Notes under the pieces: model-generated
What the model was told of the DNA's origin: nothing
What the model saw: only the letters and a program-made list of their open reading frames with translations
The model's database searches: none
Assembly: GCF_040274945.1 (NCBI RefSeq)
Contig: NZ_JBEMAR010000005.1
Location: 62,001-126,000 of the forward strand
Origin: Carnobacterium_B sp040274945
Lineage (GTDB): Bacteria > Bacillota > Bacilli > Lactobacillales > Carnobacteriaceae
Direction of reading: 5' to 3'
Length of the DNA: 64,000 nucleotides
Translations under genes and position numbers: made by a program
In this document: positions 59,158 through 64,000 of the stretch, piece after piece
Layout: every line of letters starts with the position of its first letter
How positions within the stretch are numbered: the first letter of the stretch is position 1

Positions 59158-60171
59158 ATGAAAATTATCGCTTTTGGAGAAGTCATGATGCGTTTGACGC
59201 CTCCTCATTATAAGTTTATCGAGCAAACTGATTCAGTTGATTTAAGTTTTAGCGGGACAGGTTTAAATATTTTAAGCAATTTATCGCGTTTTAGTTACGA
59301 TACATCACTAGTAACGAGTCTGCCAGATAATCAAGTGGGAAGAGCAGCTTCAAGCTATATCCGAAAACTAGGCGTAAACGATACAAGTGTGGCTTACAAA
59401 GGAAACCATATTGGAATATATTTTTTAGAAATGGGCTTTGGGGCTCGGCCTTCTGAAGTTACTTATCTAAATCGATCTGAAAGTTCCTTTTCTCAAAGTC
59501 ACTTAGATGATTTCGACATAGATGAAGCTATTAAAGAGGCTGATATTGTGCATATATGTGGTATTTCATTGATGGTCAGTGAAACGGTAAGACAAACGAC
59601 AATGTACATTGCGAAAAAAGCAAAGGAATTAAAGAAAACCGTTTGTTTTGATTTTAATTACCGCTCAAGTATCAACTTAGATAAAAGTCATGAATGGGTA
59701 AAAGAACAGTATGAAGAGATTCTCCCTTACTGTGATATTGTTTTTGGAGGAATACGTGACTTAACAGAATTATTGGATTTTCCTTTAGATGAAAATTTAA
59801 AGAATATTGCGGATCGTTTAAACGTTGTCAGTAAACCTTTTGTAGAAAAATATGGGATTTCTTTATTTGCAGGAACATTGCGTGAAAATAAAGGGGAGAA
59901 ACAATTTTTAAAAGGATTTCTTAGAAACAATCAACAGTTTTCGGTTAGTACAGAGTATGAATTGACTATTTTAGACAGAATAGGAACAGGAGATGCTTTT
60001 GCTGCAGGAATCATTACGGGATACATTGAAGAATGGTCAGAGGAAAAATCGATAGCATTCGCCGTTTCCAATGCTGTATTTGCGCATACGACTTATGGCG
60101 ACACTCCTTTAGTGAATAAAAAAATTGTTGAAGAATATATGAATGGAAATCGAACGAATCTTTTGCGATAA
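59158..60171 (+). CDS. PfkB-family sugar kinase, 2-keto-3-deoxygluconate kinase type
   Basis: A 337-residue ribokinase-family enzyme. FGEVMMRLTPP opens the protein, FSGTGLNILSNLSRF is the substrate loop, and the catalytic base and anion hole are in DRIGTGDAFAAGIITG. Similarity to KdgK suggests it phosphorylates 2-keto-3-deoxygluconate to KDPG. That makes a second entry to the DgaF aldolase from an unphosphorylated sugar acid. Last gene of the operon; the ribosome site GTAGGGGAT is moderate. Confidence 0.87.
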   Translation: MKIIAFGEVMMRLTPPHYKFIEQTDSVDLSFSGTGLNILSNLSRFSYDTSLVTSLPDNQVGRAASSYIRKLGVNDTSVAYKGNHIGIYFLEMGFGARPSEVTYLNRSESSFSQSHLDDFDIDEAIKEADIVHICGISLMVSETVRQTTMYIAKKAKELKKTVCFDFNYRSSINLDKSHEWVKEQYEEILPYCDIVFGGIRDLTELLDFPLDENLKNIADRLNVVSKPFVEKYGISLFAGTLRENKGEKQFLKGFLRNNQQFSVSTEYELTILDRIGTGDAFAAGIITGYIEEWSEEKSIAFAVSNAVFAHTTYGDTPLVNKKIVEEYMNGNRTNLLR

Positions 60172-60195
60172 ACAACTCAAGACAATAGTAAAATA

Positions 60196-60228
60196 AAAAA
60201 AACACATCTTTTTAAGATGTGTTTTTTT
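60196..60228 (+). terminator. Intrinsic terminator of the catabolic operon
   Basis: AAAAAACACATCTT and AAGATGTGTTTTTT form a perfect stem with poly-A and poly-T tracts, so it may serve genes on both strands. Confidence 0.92.
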
Positions 60229-60260
60229 GTTTCTAGTTTAGTCATTAGAATGTATGTAAG

Positions 60261-60632
60261 TTATTCTAATGTTGAAGAACTTATCATTTGTTGTTTGGAT
60301 GTTTGAACGTAAACATCATATAATTTAGACAATACCGTAATATCACCACTTGCAATTTTTGATAATTTCAAAAATACAGGTTTCATAATCTCAGCATCAT
60401 CATTTTCGTTAACAATAGCTAAGGCTTCACGATTCAGTATAAACAAATCATCTAATACTGTATGGTATTTTTTTACGAATTCTTGGAGACCTTCTTTATC
60501 TTCTAGTAAAACATTTTTTAAACTTTGATTTTTTTCATGAAGATTTTCTAAGTATTCTCCAACAGTCATATCTAGTAAAGTTGAAACCTCTTCTAATTCA
60601 TTAAAAAAATTATCATCAACATCGATTAACAC
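60261..60632 (-). CDS. Hypothetical small acidic protein (minus strand)
   Basis: A 123-residue soluble helical protein with no domain I recognise: DDNFFNELEEVSTLLDMTVGEYLE, then LLEDKEGLQEFVKKYHTVLDDLFI, and a C-terminal TSKQQMISSSTLE. No signal peptide or membrane segment. I place the start at GTG 60632, 8 bases after GGAGG on the minus strand; the frame extends to TTG 60650, but that lies upstream of the ribosome site. A minus-strand -10 TATAAT at 60669-60674 supports expression. It shares the bidirectional terminator with the kinase gene. It is the only protein gene on the minus strand in this window. Confidence 0.7.
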   Translation of the reverse strand: MLIDVDDNFFNELEEVSTLLDMTVGEYLENLHEKNQSLKNVLLEDKEGLQEFVKKYHTVLDDLFILNREALAIVNENDDAEIMKPVFLKLSKIASGDITVLSKLYDVYVQTSKQQMISSSTLE

Positions 60633-60842
60633 CAGTTCCACCTCCAACAATCACAATCACAATAACTGATTATATAATATTCTAAACCAAATGCATATAG
60701 CATACAGAAATCGAATTAAATAATAGGCGTTTTTATAGACGAAATATGTCTAGGACACTAAAAATTAGTTAAATTAGTTTTGAAAACGAATAGAGCTGAT
60801 AAAGAACAATATGAGAGAAACAAAGAGAATCCTTCAAAATAG

Positions 60843-60871
60843 TTGGGTTCTATTTGATTCAGCGTTACAAT
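60843..60871 (+). promoter_or_regulatory. Promoter of alanine dehydrogenase
   Basis: -35 TTGGGT (60843-60848), 17 bases, -10 TACAAT (60866-60871), about 49 bases before the start codon. Confidence 0.65.
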
Positions 60872-60919
60872 GATCCTATAGGATAAAAAAAGAAGATATA
60901 AAAATGGAGGGTATGAACA

Positions 60920-62035
60920 ATGAAAATCGGGATACCAAGAGAAATAAAAAATAATGAAAGTCGAGTAGCTATTTCTCCTGCTGGTGTAAATAGCCTTGTG
61001 GAAAATGGACACGAAGTCATCATAGAAGTGAACGCAGGAAAGACGGCCGGATTTACGGATGAAGACTATCAACTGTCAGGAGCCACATTGCTTGAAGATG
61101 CTGAGCAAATTTGGGATGCTGAAATGATCATTAAAGTAAAAGAACCTATTCCAAGCGAATACAAGTATTTCAAAAAAGGGATGATAGTGTTCACGTACTT
61201 GCATTTAGCGCCAGCTTTAGAATTAACTAAAGAGCTGATGAAAGCTGAAGTTACAGCTATTGGCTATGAAACAATGGTCGGAACCGACGGAACATTACCT
61301 TTATTGACGCCAATGAGCCAAATTGCCGGAAGAATGGCTGCCCAAGTCGGTGCTGAATTTCTTGAGAGTGTCAATCAAGGAAAAGGGATCTTGTTAAGCG
61401 GAGTGCCTGGCGTTCAAAAAGGAAAAGTAACCATCATAGGTGGTGGTGTTTCCGGAACAAATGCAGCCAAAATCGCAATCGGTCTAGGAGCAGAAGTGAC
61501 AATTTTGGACGTTAATCCTAAGCGATTAGAAGAATTGGATGATCTATTTGAAAATAGAATCAACACACTTATGTCAAATGAATACAACATTGCAAAATCA
61601 GTTAAAGAAGCAGACTTAGTAATTGGAGCTGTATTGATCCCGGGATCTAAAGCACCAACCTTAGTAACAGAAGAAATGGTTAAACAAATGGAACCAGGTT
61701 CGGTTGTTGTTGATATAGCGGTTGACCAAGGGGGTATTTTTGAAACAGCTTCAGAAGTGACCACCCATGATGATCCTGTTTACATCAAACATGGCGTTGT
61801 CCATTACGCAGTTGCCAACATGCCCGGAGCTGTTCCAAAAACATCTACTTTAGCCTTAACCAATGTAACCATTCCTTATGCAGTTGAAATTGCAAATAAA
61901 GGGCTGATTAAAGCAGCTAAAGAAAATGCAACGATTTATACGGGCATCAATGTTATGGCTGGAAAATTGACTAAAAAAGAAGTTGGAGAGTCATTAAATC
62001 TTCCGTATCATGAAGCCTTAAGTTCTTTTATGTAA
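60920..62035 (+). CDS. ald: Alanine dehydrogenase
   Basis: Reversible NAD-linked deamination of L-alanine to pyruvate and ammonia. The 371-residue protein begins MKIGIPREIKNNESRVAISP and has the substrate lysine in KVKEPIPSEY, the catalytic histidine in TYLHLAPAL, the Rossmann motif IIGGGVSGTNAAKIA, and AVDQGGIFET. The ribosome site is TGGAGG. It is monocistronic. It may link to the nearby pyruvate-producing pathway, but no shared regulation is visible. Confidence 0.97.
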   Translation: MKIGIPREIKNNESRVAISPAGVNSLVENGHEVIIEVNAGKTAGFTDEDYQLSGATLLEDAEQIWDAEMIIKVKEPIPSEYKYFKKGMIVFTYLHLAPALELTKELMKAEVTAIGYETMVGTDGTLPLLTPMSQIAGRMAAQVGAEFLESVNQGKGILLSGVPGVQKGKVTIIGGGVSGTNAAKIAIGLGAEVTILDVNPKRLEELDDLFENRINTLMSNEYNIAKSVKEADLVIGAVLIPGSKAPTLVTEEMVKQMEPGSVVVDIAVDQGGIFETASEVTTHDDPVYIKHGVVHYAVANMPGAVPKTSTLALTNVTIPYAVEIANKGLIKAAKENATIYTGINVMAGKLTKKEVGESLNLPYHEALSSFM

Positions 62036-62146
62036 TCTAATGAGTGTGTTTTGAAACAGAAGTTGCATTAAATGCATAAATAAATGAATTTCTTTCCGAA
62101 ATGCAGTATACTAATGAAGAAACTAACTGCAAAAAGGAGCATTCGC

Positions 62147-62377
62147 ATGTCAAAAGGAAATAAAAAAATTCAAGTAGAAGTAAAAGAAACCCCTAATAAT
62201 AGAGAAGGTTTTGTTGAGTTAGAGCTTTATGTGAATGACGAAAAAATTGGTCAATTGCAACAAGAAGAAGGCCAAACTGTTACCGTAAAAACCAATTCAG
62301 GAACAGAGTCTAAAGTAAGAACTGTCGATGAAGGCATAAATAAATTAATTATGGATTATAATTTACACCAAATGTAA
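62147..62377 (+). CDS. DUF2969-type small protein
   Basis: A 76-residue soluble protein, SKGNKKIQVEVKETPNNREGFVELELYVNDEKIGQL, ending IMDYNLHQM. It fits the small DUF2969 family known almost only in Lactobacillales, whose function is unknown. ATG 62147 follows AAAAAGGAGC by 7 bases; the long frame from 62084 is not supported. A TATACT -10 lies at 62107-62112. Confidence 0.8.
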   Translation: MSKGNKKIQVEVKETPNNREGFVELELYVNDEKIGQLQQEEGQTVTVKTNSGTESKVRTVDEGINKLIMDYNLHQM

Positions 62378-62403
62378 ATTTGAATGAGCAATAAACTGAA
62401 TCT

Positions 62404-62441
62404 AAAAGATCAATCCTACTTTAGGGTTGATCTTTTTTTTT
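62404..62441 (+). terminator. Intrinsic terminator of the DUF2969 gene
   Basis: AAAAGATCAATCCTA and TAGGGTTGATCTTTT pair with one wobble, followed by T. Confidence 0.9.
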
Positions 62442-62535
62442 ACTACATTGTTATTAAGAGCATCCTAAAAGCTTTTTGAACCCATCTATGCTATGCTTTT
62501 TCTATACATAACTTAACGTAAAGGATGTGATTGTT

Positions 62536-63522
62536 TTGTCAACGAATGCAAAGTCAGCTTCTTTTAAAGATAGATTTAAGCATTTTTTAGAAGTACTAAA
62601 ACCCAATTGGGCAAGAGCTGAAGTTTCATCAAATGCAGCTGAACTAGCTTACTTCACTCTATTATCCTTGTTTCCGATTTTATTGGTCGTAGCGAACGTT
62701 ATTCCTCTCTTTCCAATAGATGCAGCAGATATATTGCCAATGGTAGAAACAGCTGTTCCACCAGATATATACAATGTTTTAGCTCCAATTCTAGAAAGTT
62801 ATTTGAATAGTTCAAGCGGAGGCGCTATCTCTATTGGTTTGATTACGTCATTGTGGTCGGCCAGTAAAGCTTTTAATGCATTGCAAAATGTTTTAAATGA
62901 CGTCTATGGAGTAGAAAAAAGGAATAATTTTATTATTGTTCGATTAGTTTCTTTCTTAGTACAATTAGCCATCGTGGCGATTGTAGGAGTTCTGATCTTC
63001 GTCTTTGTATTTGGTGAATTTATCTTATTATTCATCGAAGATTTTGTAGGAATCGAACTAGATTTTATTTTACAAATATTTAGTTTAAAATGGTTGGTTT
63101 TATTTATTGTCTTGATTCTAATCATTACAATGGTTTACTTCTTAGTACCAAATCACCGTATGCACATCAAGTATGCTCTTCCAGGAGCAGTATTTGCTAC
63201 GATAGGTTGGATGGTTTTATCACAAGCCTTCACACTTTATGTGCAATTCGCTGGAGGGGAAGCAGCTGCTAGTGCGACGTTTGGAGTCTTCATTGTTTTG
63301 ATGCTGTGGCTCTATTTATCGGCCATCATTTTACTGTTAGGTGCTCTGATCAATGCCGTTTACTTTGAAATTAAAACAGGTAAATCGGTTCAAGAAGTTA
63401 AGATTGAAAAAGATAATGAAGAGAAAGATGATAAGGAAAAAGAATATCCAGATGATTCAGAATCAATTCAACATAAAAAATTAGTGAAATTAAAAACAGT
63501 AGAAAAACATAAAGAAGACTGA
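62536..63522 (+). CDS. YihY/BrkB family membrane protein
   Basis: A 328-residue integral membrane protein with about six helices and the family core AELAYFTLLSLFPILLVVANV, LWSASKAFNALQNVLNDVYGVEKRNNF and FGVFIVLMLWLYLSAIILLLGALINAVY. The C-terminal tail is highly charged (KDNEEKDDKEKEYPDDSE). Proteins in this family are often labelled ribonuclease BN by error; true function is unknown, perhaps transport. TTG 62536 is chosen because AAAGGATG precedes it by 9 bases; GTG 62527 is too close to that site. Confidence 0.85.
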   Translation: MSTNAKSASFKDRFKHFLEVLKPNWARAEVSSNAAELAYFTLLSLFPILLVVANVIPLFPIDAADILPMVETAVPPDIYNVLAPILESYLNSSSGGAISIGLITSLWSASKAFNALQNVLNDVYGVEKRNNFIIVRLVSFLVQLAIVAIVGVLIFVFVFGEFILLFIEDFVGIELDFILQIFSLKWLVLFIVLILIITMVYFLVPNHRMHIKYALPGAVFATIGWMVLSQAFTLYVQFAGGEAAASATFGVFIVLMLWLYLSAIILLLGALINAVYFEIKTGKSVQEVKIEKDNEEKDDKEKEYPDDSESIQHKKLVKLKTVEKHKED

Positions 63523-63547
63523 GTGAAGACTCAGTTTTCTTTTTCTT
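63515..63547 (+). terminator. Intrinsic terminator of the YihY-family gene
   Basis: GACTGAGT and ACTCAGTT form a short stem overlapping the stop codon, followed by a T-rich run. A second weak T-tract hairpin lies near 63570-63612. Confidence 0.7.
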
Positions 63548-63691
63548 TAGTCGTAGTTAATATAGAAGAGCTCTGTAAGATTTTTCTAAGAAAAGAGACA
63601 GCCCTTTTTTTTAGCTTGTTTTTCTTATATAATGGATGAAGTTTGAGGAAGACATTTTTTAATAGATAGGACACAAGGAGAATTTTAAAAA

Positions 63692-64000
63692 ATGACAGAA
63701 AATAAAGAAACAAAAATAGATTATGGGATTATCTTATCCGTATTGTTGCTAGCAATCATTAGTATTGCGACTATCTATTCAACCACTCATTTAACTGCGA
63801 ACGCTGGAATCGGTGCTACAGTGATGCAAATCATCTGGTACGTAGTTGGTGCAGTTGCCATCGTAGTGATCATGCAGTTTGATTCTGAGCAGTTATGGAA
63901 ACTTGCCCCGATAGCGTATGGATTTGGGCTTTTTCTATTAGTGTTGGTATTATTCTTTTATGACCGGCCTACTGAGTTAAGTACCGGAGCAAAAAGCTGG
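63692..64000 (+). CDS. rodA: RodA/FtsW-type SEDS protein, N-terminal part (cut by window end)
   Basis: The first 103 codons of a SEDS family peptidoglycan glycosyltransferase, open at the window end. Visible are three hydrophobic helices (YGIILSVLLLAIISIATIYS, MQIIWYVVGAVAIVVIM, LAPIAYGFGLFLLVLVLFF) and the family motif TELSTGAKSW at the cut. RodA polymerises glycan for side-wall growth. The AAGGAG site lies 11 bases before ATG 63692, and a TATAAT -10 lies at 63628-63633. RodA rather than FtsW is suggested by the short N-terminus; this is not certain. Confidence 0.85.
   Translation, partial: MTENKETKIDYGIILSVLLLAIISIATIYSTTHLTANAGIGATVMQIIWYVVGAVAIVVIMQFDSEQLWKLAPIAYGFGLFLLVLVLFFYDRPTELSTGAKSW

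Noticed and set aside
60758..61072. Minus-strand reading frame overlapping the ald start
   Set aside because: It is antisense to the conserved N-terminus of alanine dehydrogenase and lacks a ribosome site.
63531..63713. Minus-strand reading frame between the YihY gene and rodA
   Set aside because: It covers terminators and the rodA ribosome site; the translation is low complexity.
1..64000. Mobile elements, prophage genes or CRISPR arrays
   Set aside because: No transposase, integrase, phage structural gene, or regularly spaced repeat was found by reading both strands.

Overview
The window is 64 kb of an AT-rich Firmicute chromosome. Gene content and order (liaXYZ, hprK-lgt-gpsA-galU, rapZ-yvcK-whiA, cggR-gap-pgk-tpiA-gpmI-eno, secG-est-rnr-smpB) point to Lactobacillales, most likely Carnobacterium or a close relative. 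The genus is inferred from family knowledge, not proven here. Nearly every gene is on the + strand; the exceptions are the tmRNA gene and one small unknown protein gene. I saw no transposase, prophage, integrase or CRISPR array.

Layout. 0-2.3 kb: end of a phosphate-uptake (pst) operon with two pstB genes and phoU. 2.4-6.2 kb: an HD-domain nucleotidase-like gene, then uvrA with a LexA-type box. 6.2-8.7 kb: liaXYZ envelope-stress operon. 9.0-12.8 kb: hprK, lgt, gpsA, galU. 12.9-19.5 kb: a TPR protein, trxB, phosphoglucomutase, and rapZ-yvcK-whiA. 19.6-22.7 kb: tRNA-Arg(CCG), dus, clpP with a CtsR box, and a DsbA-like protein. 22.8-30.2 kb: glycolytic operon cggR-gap-pgk-tpiA-gpmI, then eno with its own promoter. 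30.3-37.8 kb: a structured, 6S-like RNA candidate, a LevR-type regulator, a lone mannose-family EIIB, and serC-serA-DUF1015. 37.9-46.3 kb: secG, esterase, rnr, smpB, glutathione peroxidase, class III fbp, a histidine phosphatase and a HAD hydrolase. 46.4-51.8 kb: argCJBDF. 51.9-52.4 kb: ssrA (tmRNA) on the minus strand. 52.5-60.2 kb: a regulated catabolic operon, the most interesting part. 60.2-64 kb: unknown minus-strand gene, alanine dehydrogenase, DUF2969 protein, YihY-type membrane protein, and the start of rodA (cut by the window end).

The accessory locus at 52.5-60.2 kb encodes a GntR/UTRA regulator, a cellobiose-family PTS EIIC without EIIA/EIIB, a small membrane protein, a MupG/DUF871-like 6-phosphoglycosidase, a COG3964-type amidohydrolase, a DgaE-like PLP ammonia-lyase, a DgaF-like KDPG aldolase and a PfkB (KDG-type) kinase. 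The same 14-bp palindrome overlaps both of its promoters, and a near-perfect cre site overlaps the second. I infer import and phosphorylation of an amino-sugar-acid conjugate, hydrolysis, deacylation, deamination to KDPG, and cleavage to pyruvate and glyceraldehyde-3-phosphate. The substrate is unknown.

The rest is mostly housekeeping, but regulatory signals are clear: a LexA box at uvrA, CtsR at clpP, a palindrome and promoter at liaXYZ, a complex leader at cggR, and many intrinsic terminators. Start codons were often moved downstream of the longest reading frame to fit the ribosome-binding site.
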